From NCBI GenBank assembly GCA_007121755.1, contig SKJZ01000009.1:1-6977 (forward strand): a stretch of DNA of 6,977 nt, read 5' to 3'. This document shows positions 1 to 5,921 of the stretch, piece after piece. Below the pieces are notes generated by a model. It was given only the letters and a program-made list of their open reading frames with translations. It was not told where the DNA came from and did no database searches. This stretch comes from Halorhodospira sp. GTDB taxonomy: Bacteria; Pseudomonadota; Gammaproteobacteria; Nitrococcales; Halorhodospiraceae. The number at the start of each line of letters is the position of its first letter. The stretch's first letter is position 1. The position numbers were made by a program, and so were the translations under genes.

Positions 1-618
1 ACCCTGGAAGAGCAGGCGCTCGGTCCGATCGAGGCGGACATCGAAATGGCGATGTCTCTCGACGACGCCATCGCGCGCCTGAAGGAGTTCGACGAGTACC
101 AGGAGGCCTTCGCGGCCGCGTTCCCGGAGATGGCCGATCCGATCAACGAAGACGCCATCGCCATGTCCCTGGCGACCTTCCAGCGGACGCTGAATACGCC
201 GAACTCGCCCTTTGACCGCTACCTGCGGGGCGACGACCAGGCGATGACCGAGCAGCAGCAGCGCGGCATGGTCGCTTTCGCCGATCGTGGCTGCGTCGCT
301 TGCCACCGTGGCCCGGCCCTTACGGACAGTGGCTTCCACCGTTTCCAGGTGCCGGGGTCGACGGACGAGGGCCGCTATCTGGTAACCGGCGATGAAGACG
401 ACATGTATCGTTTCAAGACGCCGACCTTGCGCAACGTGGCGGTGACCTATCCGTACTTCAACAACGGCAGCGTCGCGGAGTTGGACGAAGCCATTCAGTT
501 GATGGCGGAACAGATGCTCGGCCAGGAGCTCTCGCAGAGCGAGGTCGAGGATATCGAGGCGTTCCTTCACGCCCTGACCGGTAAGATGCCGGACTTCCAA
601 ATCCCGGCCCTGCCGTAA
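1..618 (+). CDS. Di-haem cytochrome c peroxidase, C-terminal part (5' end outside window)
   Basis: Periplasmic di-haem peroxidase of the CcpA/MauG family, which reduces hydrogen peroxide to water with electrons from small c-type cytochromes or a quinol pool. The reading frame is open from base 1 with the family signature LEEQALGPI, so the ATG at 46 is internal and the true start lies upstream. A CVACH haem c attachment motif is encoded at 292-306. In this family the C-terminal haem is the high-potential electron-entry haem, and the first, peroxidatic haem motif would lie upstream of the window. Further family landmarks are TPTLRN (from about 418) and the NNGSV...LDEAI...MAEQ segment. The Met codon at 502 is the likely axial ligand of this haem (inferred by family position). 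Stop TAA is at 616-618, with a strong hairpin terminator right after it. A MauG-like subgroup cannot be excluded without the N-terminal half. Confidence 0.93.
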   Translation, partial: TLEEQALGPIEADIEMAMSLDDAIARLKEFDEYQEAFAAAFPEMADPINEDAIAMSLATFQRTLNTPNSPFDRYLRGDDQAMTEQQQRGMVAFADRGCVACHRGPALTDSGFHRFQVPGSTDEGRYLVTGDEDDMYRFKTPTLRNVAVTYPYFNNGSVAELDEAIQLMAEQMLGQELSQSEVEDIEAFLHALTGKMPDFQIPALP

Positions 619-644
619 GGTTCCGGCTACGTTGGAGTAGACGG

Positions 645-680
645 GCGGCGCCGCGACCATCAGGCCGCGGCGCCGCTTTA
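645..680 (+). terminator. Rho-independent-type terminator after the peroxidase gene
   Basis: A perfect 11-bp GC stem (GCGGCGCCGCG at 645-655 with CGCGGCGCCGC at 666-676) encloses a 10-nt loop and is followed by TTTA. It starts 27 bases after the peroxidase stop codon. The T tract is short, so efficiency is uncertain. Each arm contains the self-complementary 10-mer GCGGCGCCGC, so the unit is also a direct repeat. There is no T-rich run on the other side, so it should act on the + strand. Confidence 0.75.
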
Positions 681-697
681 CATTCGGCGCGAACTCC

Positions 698-702
698 TTC
701 GT
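698..702. repeat. Left target-site duplication (TTCGT)
   Basis: TTCGT lies immediately outside the left end of the inverted repeat that starts at 703. An identical TTCGT at 958-962 abuts the right end. The exact abutment of both copies supports a transposition origin with a 5-bp staggered cut. Confidence 0.6.
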
Positions 703-754
703 ACTTACTAACTAACGTTACGGAATGTATAGCCGGGGTGTATTCCCCGCCGGG
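703..754 (+). repeat. Left terminal inverted repeat of the 255-bp element
   Basis: The arm begins ACTTACTAACTAACG and runs to CGCCGGG. It equals the reverse complement of 910-957 except for one extra CTAA (tandem CTAACTAA at 708-715). It includes the self-complementary TAACGTTA (713-720) and a small internal hairpin, CGGGG (734-738) with CCCCG (745-749). Confidence 0.85.
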
Positions 755-781
755 CGGCCTCCGGACGCGCCGAGCATCGCA

Positions 782-872
782 GGCCGATCAGGACTCCGCG
801 AAGCGGAGAGCGCGCAAGCTGTCTGAGCGGCGCGTCAGCGCCGCGAGTTTTTGCGCGCGCTCCTGATCGGCC
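782..872. repeat. Nested stem-loops in the element core
   Basis: The core can form an outer 12-bp stem (782-793 with 861-872), a side hairpin CTCCGC-GAA-GCGGAG (794-808), an inner stem (810-817 with 851-858) and an apical hairpin GCGGCGC-GTCA-GCGCCGC (827-844). Together these make a branched fold possible in single-stranded DNA or in RNA. No transcript or function can be inferred from the sequence alone. Confidence 0.6.
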
Positions 873-909
873 GAGAAGCGCAGGGAACCCGAAGGGCGCG
901 TCCGGTGAG

Positions 910-957
910 CCCGGCGGGGAATACACCCCGGCTATACATTCCGTAACGTTAGTAAGT
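910..957 (-). repeat. Right terminal inverted repeat of the 255-bp element
   Basis: The arm runs from CCCGGCGGGG to GTTAGTAAGT and is the exact reverse complement of the left arm apart from that arm's extra CTAA. It carries the matching TAACGTTA at 944-951. Its last base directly abuts the right TTCGT copy. Confidence 0.85.
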
Positions 958-962
958 TTCGT
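958..962. repeat. Right target-site duplication (TTCGT)
   Basis: Second copy of the TTCGT found at 698-702, abutting the outer end of the right inverted repeat. The inferred pre-insertion site would read ...GAACTCC-TTCGT-AAAAGCTG.... Confidence 0.6.
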
Positions 963-986
963 AAAAGCTGTACTAAGGAAACCAAA

Positions 987-1016
987 TTGACCGGCCGCGC
1001 CCGCGGCTGCTATAAG
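987..1016 (+). promoter_or_regulatory. Sigma70-type promoter for the c4-dsbA-EEP operon
   Basis: TTGACC (987-992) and TATAAG (1011-1016) each match the consensus at five of six bases and are separated by 18 bases. Transcription would begin near 1023, giving a leader of about 65 bases before the c4 start. The -35 box lies only 30 bases beyond the right end of the mobile element, so regulatory sites further upstream may have been displaced. Confidence 0.6.
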
Positions 1017-1087
1017 TATTCGCCGCTGGCCGTGCTCGGTGCGGGACGCGGCTCCACCCTAAGCCACTTAAATAAGAAGCAACGAGT

Positions 1088-1708
1088 ATGCACAATCGCC
1101 TGCTTATCACAATTACCGGGATTCTCCTTGCCGGACCGTTCACCGTGAGTCACGCCGGTGGCGACGCCCAAGCGGGTGAGGAGATCCACATGGAAATCTG
1201 CAAGGACTGTCACGGCGAGGCCGGGGTCAGCGCCTTCGACGAATGGCCCTCGCTGGCCGGTCAGACCGAGGACTATACGCGCCATCACCTCACCATGTTC
1301 CGGGCTGAAGAGCGCTACGATCCGATGATGCTGATGACCGGTAACGCGGCCGAACTGTCCGACCAGGACATCGCCGACTTGGCCGCTTTCTACGCCGGAC
1401 TCGAGCCGGCGGTCCACGAGGCCGATCCTGAGTTGGCTGAACGCGGCCGGCAGATCTATCACGCCGGTCTCCCGGAAGAGGGCGTGGCCGCGTGCACCGC
1501 CTGCCACGGCCCTGCCGGGGCGGGCGTTGAGGCGGCGAGGTTTCCGCGGGTCGGGGGGCAGCACGCGGCCTACTTGACCGCCAGCCTGAAGGCTTTCAAG
1601 ACCGGCGAGCGCCAGACCGATCGCAACCAGATGATGCGGGAAATCGCCGAGCGGATGTCCGACGAGGATATCGAGGCCGTCGCCTCCTACATGTCCGGGT
1701 TACACTAA
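1088..1708 (+). CDS. cc4: Di-haem cytochrome c4
   Basis: Periplasmic di-haem cytochrome c4, 206 residues, made of two similar monohaem domains. It carries electrons from the bc1 complex to terminal oxidases and other acceptors. Residues 1-23 form a Sec signal peptide with probable cleavage after SHA. Haem motifs are CKDCH (38-42) and CTACH (136-140). Each domain ends in a methionine region (DPMMLM near 79-83; RNQMM near 179-183) followed by LSDQDIADLAAFYAGL or MSDEDIEAVASYMSGL, so the halves are clearly duplicated. The Met residues are the expected axial ligands. The length is normal for the family. The start is the ATG at 1088, preceded by a weak AGAAG ribosome site (1075-1079). It leads an operon, with the DsbA-like gene following after one or four bases, depending on that gene's start. 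Confidence 0.95.
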   Translation: MHNRLLITITGILLAGPFTVSHAGGDAQAGEEIHMEICKDCHGEAGVSAFDEWPSLAGQTEDYTRHHLTMFRAEERYDPMMLMTGNAAELSDQDIADLAAFYAGLEPAVHEADPELAERGRQIYHAGLPEEGVAACTACHGPAGAGVEAARFPRVGGQHAAYLTASLKAFKTGERQTDRNQMMREIAERMSDEDIEAVASYMSGLH

Positions 1709-1709
1709 A

Positions 1710-2342
1710 GTGATGAGCCGCGCTACCCGGATCGCCACGCTCCTGGTTCTTATCTTTGCCGTCGCCTCGGCCAAGGGGATGGAGCCCCAGGCCGGGCGTC
1801 ACTATCAGTTGGTGGGGGAGCCTCCGTCGGAGCCGATGGAGCGGGTGCGCGTCAGCGAGTTCTTTTCGTACGCGTGCCCGTTTTGTGGCGATTTCTACCC
1901 AATAATCGATGAGTGGGCCGCCGAATACGGCGACCTCGTCGACAATAAGCCGGTGGCGGTGGTCTTCCGTAGTGAGTGGGAGCCGTTCGCGCGGGCTTAC
2001 TGGGTGGCGGTGGAACTCGACGCGGTCGATGACATCCACGGCCCGTTGTTTCGCGCCCTCCATCAGGAGCGGCGTCCGGTGACGGATAAAGAGTCCTTGG
2101 TCGCATTCTTCGCCGAGCGGGGTTTGGACGAGGATGAGGTCCGCCGAACCTGGGATTCGTTCTCGGTGCAGACGGCCATGAACCGCGCGGATCGCCAGGT
2201 GACCGCTGTGGGTGTTCAGGTGACGCCCAGTGTGGTCGTCGCCGATGCCTATCTGGTGACGCCACGTATGGTGGGTAGCCTTGAGGGTATGGTGGAGGTC
2301 ATTGACGCCCTGGTTAGGCGTCATCTGGCGGAGGCCCGATGA
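1710..2342 (+). CDS. dsbA: Periplasmic DsbA-like thiol:disulfide oxidoreductase with CPFC active site
   Basis: Thioredoxin-fold protein of 210 residues that would introduce disulfides into exported proteins, such as apocytochromes and envelope proteins. Residues 1-21 form a signal peptide ending in ASA. The active site is CPFC (56-59) in the context FFSYACPFCGDF, followed by the usual helical insertion and a cis-proline loop VTP (171-173) before the last strands. Most DsbA proteins have CPHC. Phe in place of His is the dipeptide I recall from the strongly oxidising homologue DsbL, so redox behaviour may differ. The first codon is GTG at 1710 with ATG directly behind at 1713, and either could be the start. 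It follows the c4 stop almost without a gap and its stop overlaps the next start, so the three genes are probably cotranscribed. Recycling would need a DsbB-type partner, not seen in this window. Confidence 0.88.
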   Translation: MMSRATRIATLLVLIFAVASAKGMEPQAGRHYQLVGEPPSEPMERVRVSEFFSYACPFCGDFYPIIDEWAAEYGDLVDNKPVAVVFRSEWEPFARAYWVAVELDAVDDIHGPLFRALHQERRPVTDKESLVAFFAERGLDEDEVRRTWDSFSVQTAMNRADRQVTAVGVQVTPSVVVADAYLVTPRMVGSLEGMVEVIDALVRRHLAEAR

Positions 2343-3202
2343 CCCAGCTCTCCCACCGTCTTCCGGAGGGCGCATACTCTACACTGAACCCTACCCTACC
2401 CCACGGCCCGCCGGAACGCCTCCGGATCTTGAGTTACAACATCCAAGGGGGGATTGCCACTTCCCGCTACCGGCACTATGTGACCCGGAGTTGGAAGCAC
2501 TTTCTCCCCGACTCCCGCCGGCAGGGGAATCTGGACCGGATGGGCTCCCGCATCTTCGGTTACGACTTCGTCGGTCTCCAAGAGGCAGACGCGGGGAGCT
2601 TCCGTACCGGCTTTATCAACCAGGTGGAGTATCTGGCGTATAAGGCCGACTTTCCGTACTGGTACTTTCAGACCAATCGGAATATGGGCCGATTCGCCCA
2701 GCACAGTAACGGCATCCTCTCCCGGTACCGCCCCATCGGCGTCGATGAGCACCGGCTCCCCGGGGTGATCCCAGGGCGCGGCGCGCTGCACATCCGGTAC
2801 GGCAGTGAGCGGGAAACCCTCCATGTGGTGTTAGTCCATATGGCGTTGGGGCGCCGGGCGCGCATGCAGCAGATGGACTTTCTGGCGGAACTGGCGAACG
2901 CTCATCGACACGTGATCGTCATGGGCGATCTCAACTGCCGTTCCGACAGCCCCGAATTGAAGAGGCTATGCCGCCGAACCGACCTACTGGAACCGCTGCA
3001 CGGTATGCACACTTATCCGAGTTGGCAGCCGCGGCGGAACATCGACCACATCCTGGTCTCCTCCTCTTTGGTGGTGGATGAGGCGCGCGTCCTGGATTTC
3101 CCGCTTTCAGATCACTTGCCCATCGCCACGGAACTCGTTCTGCCGCCGGGTCTCCGGGAGGCGTTCGCCGCGGGCGCTTCCGCCCCGGTTGGCACCGCAT
3201 AG
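2339..3202 (+). CDS. Endonuclease/exonuclease/phosphatase (EEP) superfamily protein
   Basis: Metal-dependent phosphodiesterase/nuclease fold of 287 residues, with no signal peptide, so probably cytoplasmic. All catalytic landmarks of the superfamily are present in order: SYNIQGG (Asn34), LQEAD (Glu82), LVHMAL (His167), MGDLNC (Asp197, Asn199), NIDHILVS (Asp236) and SDHLP (Asp258, His259). An active hydrolase is therefore likely, but the substrate (DNA, phosphoinositide-like lipid or other phosphodiester) cannot be read. The ATG overlaps the dsbA TGA (ATGA), with GGAGG at 2330-2334, which indicates translational coupling. An EEP gene behind c4 and dsbA is an arrangement I recall from Pseudomonas, where its role is also unassigned. 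Residues 1-27 precede the first strand and are poorly conserved in character; a downstream start is not indicated. Confidence 0.88.
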   Translation: MTQLSHRLPEGAYSTLNPTLPHGPPERLRILSYNIQGGIATSRYRHYVTRSWKHFLPDSRRQGNLDRMGSRIFGYDFVGLQEADAGSFRTGFINQVEYLAYKADFPYWYFQTNRNMGRFAQHSNGILSRYRPIGVDEHRLPGVIPGRGALHIRYGSERETLHVVLVHMALGRRARMQQMDFLAELANAHRHVIVMGDLNCRSDSPELKRLCRRTDLLEPLHGMHTYPSWQPRRNIDHILVSSSLVVDEARVLDFPLSDHLPIATELVLPPGLREAFAAGASAPVGTA

Positions 3203-3214
3203 CCGGTGTAATAT
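3189..3214 (+). promoter_or_regulatory. Possible promoter for the NSS transporter (weak)
   Basis: TTGGCA (3189-3194) resembles a -35 box, and TGTAATAT (3207-3214) resembles an extended -10 box (TG then TAATAT). The spacer to TAATAT is only 14 bases, which is short, so the -10 may act alone or the match may be chance. It overlaps the end of the EEP gene, whose stop is at 3200-3202. The transporter could instead be read from the upstream operon. Confidence 0.3.
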
Positions 3215-3243
3215 CCTCGCGCCAACGCGGCGCGAGGAGGGAG
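3215..3243 (+). promoter_or_regulatory. Hairpin overlapping the transporter's ribosome binding site
   Basis: CCTCGCGCC (3215-3223) pairs perfectly with GGCGCGAGG (3229-3237) around the loop AACGC. The 3' arm covers the first three bases of the Shine-Dalgarno AGGAGG (3235-3240), which lies 7 bases before the ATG at 3248. No T tract follows, so this does not look like a terminator. It could limit translation initiation if the full stem is transcribed. Confidence 0.5.
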
Positions 3244-3247
3244 TGGC

Positions 3248-4609
3248 ATGGTTGGTAAAGGGCAGTCGATTCACGGCCAGTGGGGGTCGCGGTGGGCCTT
3301 CATCCTGGCTGCCACCGGGTCCGCGGTGGGGCTCGGTAACATCTGGCGGTTTCCCTATGTGGTTGGAGATCACGGCGGCGCCGCCTTCGTCTTGGTCTAC
3401 CTGGCCTGCATTGCCGTCATCGGCGTTCCGGTGATGATGGCGGAGATCCTCATCGGCCGCCGTGGCCGGCAGAGTCCCATTAACACCATGCGCACCCTGC
3501 CCGCGGAGGCGGGGGCGACGCCGGCGTGGCAACTGCTGGGTTGGATGGGCGTGCTGGCCGGTTTCATTGTTCTCTCCTTCTACTCGGTGGTCGCGGGCTG
3601 GGCCTTGGCCTATGTGCCGTTCACGGCGTCGGGTATGTTCACCGGTGCGGATACCGCCACCGTGGAGGCGGCTTTCACGGGTCTGCTGGACAGTCCGGGG
3701 CAGTTATTGCTCTGGCATACGGTCTTCATCGCGTTGACCGGGTATGTCGTCTCGCGTGGAGTGCGCAGCGGGATCGAAAAGGCGGTCCGCGTTCTGATGC
3801 CGCTTCTTTTCCTGCTGCTGTTGCTGATGGTGGGCTACGGCATGGGCGCCGGGGCGTTCGCGGAGGCGGTGGCCTTCCTCTTTACGCCGGACTTTTCGGC
3901 GTTGACCGGGGAGTCGGTGCTGATCGCGATGGGGCAGGCGTTCTTCACCCTGAGCCTCGGCCTCGGCGCCATCATGGCTTACGGTTCCTATCTCTCCAGC
4001 CGATCGTCGATCCCGCGCAACGCCGGCATCATCGCCGGGGCCGATACCGTGATCGCCCTGATCGCCGGTCTGGCAATCTTTCCCATCGTCTTTGCCGCCG
4101 GACTCGATCCCCAGGAAGGAGCGGGCCTGGTCTTTGTCGCCCTTTCGTACGGCTTCGGTCAGATGCCCATGGGCATGCTGTTCGGAACCCTCTTCTTCGT
4201 CCTGCTCTCGTTCGCCGCATGGACTTCGGCGATCTCCATCACCGAGCCGGCTACCGCCTACTTGGTCGAAAGCCGCGGTTGGCGCCGTCCGCGGGCGACC
4301 TTCGCGGTGGCCGGAACAGCGTGGTTTGTCGGCATCGGGTCGATCCTCTCGTTCAACTACTGGAGCGATATGCAGATCTTGGGGATGAACTTCATGGGAG
4401 TGATGGAGTATCTCTCCACCAGCGTGATGCTGCCGCTGGGCGGCATGTTAATGGCGCTGTTCGCGGGCTGGGTCTTGCCTAGGTCGGCCACGGTGCAGGA
4501 GCTCGGTTTCAAGAACCAGGGCTGGTATATGGCGTGGCTTTTCCTGGTGCGGTACGTGGTTCCGGTGGCGATCCTTATCGTCTTCGCCCGCGCCCTGGGA
4601 TTGTTCTAG
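3248..4609 (+). CDS. Sodium-dependent transporter, neurotransmitter:sodium symporter (NSS/SNF) family
   Basis: Inner-membrane sodium-coupled symporter with the LeuT fold, 453 residues. The family hallmark in helix 1, GSAVGLGNIWRFPY (24-37), supplies sodium- and substrate-binding backbone. PVMMAEILIGRR (61-72) ends helix 2. Helix 6 carries GQAFFTLSLGLGAIMAYGSY (229-248), the unwound substrate-binding helix. WTSAIS (325-330) in helix 8 holds the Ser/Thr pair of the second sodium site. I count about 11 hydrophobic helices, fitting the 11-helix bacterial subgroup rather than 12-helix LeuT. The family generally moves amino acids, but the substrate cannot be told here. The start at 3248 has an excellent ribosome site, AGGAGG. 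It is downstream of EEP and could be part of that operon or separate. Confidence 0.93.
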   Translation: MVGKGQSIHGQWGSRWAFILAATGSAVGLGNIWRFPYVVGDHGGAAFVLVYLACIAVIGVPVMMAEILIGRRGRQSPINTMRTLPAEAGATPAWQLLGWMGVLAGFIVLSFYSVVAGWALAYVPFTASGMFTGADTATVEAAFTGLLDSPGQLLLWHTVFIALTGYVVSRGVRSGIEKAVRVLMPLLFLLLLLMVGYGMGAGAFAEAVAFLFTPDFSALTGESVLIAMGQAFFTLSLGLGAIMAYGSYLSSRSSIPRNAGIIAGADTVIALIAGLAIFPIVFAAGLDPQEGAGLVFVALSYGFGQMPMGMLFGTLFFVLLSFAAWTSAISITEPATAYLVESRGWRRPRATFAVAGTAWFVGIGSILSFNYWSDMQILGMNFMGVMEYLSTSVMLPLGGMLMALFAGWVLPRSATVQELGFKNQGWYMAWLFLVRYVVPVAILIVFARALGLF

Positions 4610-4619
4610 CCGGGGGTGG

Positions 4620-5921
4620 TCAGTCGGCGGCGGAAGCGATATTCCGGCAGCCGGTCTCTTTGAGCAGCAGGGCGGCCCCAAGTGAGACGGCGGCAAAGAA
4701 GACCAGCAGCCACAGTCCAGCGTGGTAGGCGGCGGCCCCATAGGCCCCGTCGGGGGCCACCAGATCCATGGCCCAGCCGAAGCCGGTCTGGAGCACGGCG
4801 GCGCCCAGGAAGAGCCCGGTGTTGACCAGGGCGATCGCCATGCCCGACACCTGCGGTGGTGCGACCTCCTTGCCCTGGGCGTAGGCCACAACGAACGCGC
4901 CAGCCGCGATCCCCATCAGTACGAACAGCGCCGCCGCGGAGGCCCCAGGCTCCCAGGGCAGGAGGATAAGCGCCAGAATGGATGCGAGATAGCCGGCGCA
5001 TCCGGCGACCAGCACCGGCTTGCGTCGCCCCATCCAGTCCGAGAGGCTGCCAGCGGCGAGGGTGGCCGCGGCGAACGCCACCAGCGAGATCGTTGTGTAA
5101 TCCGCCGCGCCCGCACGGTCGAGTCCGTGGAGGTCGCGTAGTAACGGCACCGCCCACAGGCCGATAAAGGCGAAGAAGCTGCCGGCGAGGCCAAAGTCGA
5201 GCCAGAACGGCGCCCATAGCCGTTTCAAGCGGACTACAGAGCGCAGATCGAGGATCCAGTGTTGGGAGCGGCGCGCCGGCGCGCTTAGTCCCTCCATTTC
5301 GCGTACCGACCGGTAGCCGACATCTTCAGGCTTGTTGCGGACCAGTGCCCAGGAGATGGCGGCCAGCACCAATGAAAAGATCCCGAGCGCGACGAACACA
5401 GTCCGCCACTCGGTCCGTTCCAACACCACGGCCAACGGACCGGTTGCGGCGATCGCCCCAAGATTGCCCAACAGTAGCGTCAGTCCGCTGACGAAGCCGT
5501 ACCGCCGGTCGCTGAACCAGACCGTGTTGCTCTTCATCAGGCCGACGAAGACCACCGAGACGCCCAGTCCGACCAACAGGCGCCCGGCAGACGCGGTGGT
5601 AAAGTCGGGGGCGAGCGCGAAGAGTATCGATCCCGCCCCGGCCACGGTGTTGCCCACCGTCACCGAAATTCGGGCGCCCACTGTGTCGGCGAGGACGCCG
5701 GCGGGGATCTGCATCGCGGTGTAGACGTAGTAGTACGAGGCGGCCAGTGAGCCGAGAGCCGCCCCGGTAACACCGAACGCCGCGGTCAGGTCGGAAGAGA
5801 CGACGCCGGGAGCGATGCGGTGGAAAAAGACCAGAATGAAGCCGCAGGCGAGGACCGTGAAGATCGACCATCGGCGGACATAGAAGCCGCGATCCGCAGC
5901 CAGTCCCTGTTCAGACGCCAC
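4620..5921 (-). CDS. Major facilitator superfamily (MFS) transporter
   Basis: Inner-membrane secondary transporter of 433 residues with about 12 hydrophobic segments in two halves. The MFS signature loop between helices 2 and 3 is GVLADTVGAR (residues 75-84), and its weaker copy in the second half is GSLSDWMGRRK. Other family features are FFHRIAP in the first helix and YYYVYTAMQIP in the second. The frame is open upstream to 6098, but the start is placed at GTG 5921-5919. AAGGAG lies 7 bases before it, and the next residues lead straight into the first helix. The longer version would overlap the neighbouring gene by 188 bases with low-complexity sequence. The chosen start overlaps the end of the gamma-carbonic-anhydrase-like gene by 11 bases, which suggests coupled translation. 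The substrate is unknown; organic acids or sugar-acid-type solutes are common for similar proteins (inference). Confidence 0.9.
   Translation of the reverse strand: MASEQGLAADRGFYVRRWSIFTVLACGFILVFFHRIAPGVVSSDLTAAFGVTGAALGSLAASYYYVYTAMQIPAGVLADTVGARISVTVGNTVAGAGSILFALAPDFTTASAGRLLVGLGVSVVFVGLMKSNTVWFSDRRYGFVSGLTLLLGNLGAIAATGPLAVVLERTEWRTVFVALGIFSLVLAAISWALVRNKPEDVGYRSVREMEGLSAPARRSQHWILDLRSVVRLKRLWAPFWLDFGLAGSFFAFIGLWAVPLLRDLHGLDRAGAADYTTISLVAFAAATLAAGSLSDWMGRRKPVLVAGCAGYLASILALILLPWEPGASAAALFVLMGIAAGAFVVAYAQGKEVAPPQVSGMAIALVNTGLFLGAAVLQTGFGWAMDLVAPDGAYGAAAYHAGLWLLVFFAAVSLGAALLLKETGCRNIASAAD

Larger units (their letters stand above)
703..957. mobile_element. 255-bp palindromic MITE-like element, non-coding
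   Basis: The element is bounded by inverted ends (703-754 and 910-957) that match at 48 of 48 bases once a 4-base CTAA duplication in the left arm is discounted. Identical 5-bp TTCGT copies flank it exactly. Further inverted matches lie inside: CCGGACGCGCC at 761-771 with 895-905, GGCCGATCAGGA at 782-793 with 861-872, and GCGCGCAA at 810-817 with 851-858. No credible protein is encoded; the 72-codon frame on the - strand (926-708) shows no domain and follows the palindrome. Long matching ends, small size, a short target duplication and no transposase are the marks of a non-autonomous transposon mobilised by a DDE transposase elsewhere. The family cannot be assigned. It lies cleanly between the peroxidase terminator and the c4 promoter. 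Confidence 0.72.

Noticed and set aside
46..618. ATG at 46 as the start of a short peroxidase
   Set aside because: The frame is open to base 1, and the upstream residues (LEEQALGPI) are conserved family sequence, so the gene continues outside the window.
708..926. 72-codon frame on the - strand within the palindromic element
   Set aside because: It is made of the two inverted arms and core, has no domain or convincing ribosome site, and is better explained as a by-product of the GC-rich palindrome.
1596..2375. 259-codon frame on the - strand
   Set aside because: It is antisense to the c4 and dsbA genes, His/Arg-rich and without recognisable motifs.
3215..3237. Terminator between EEP and the NSS transporter
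   Set aside because: The stem is strong but no T tract follows; the ribosome site and start codon follow instead.
3526..4482. Open frame of 318 codons on the + strand in another frame
   Set aside because: It lies wholly inside the NSS transporter gene, and its product is Arg/Gly/His-rich with no membrane or domain pattern.
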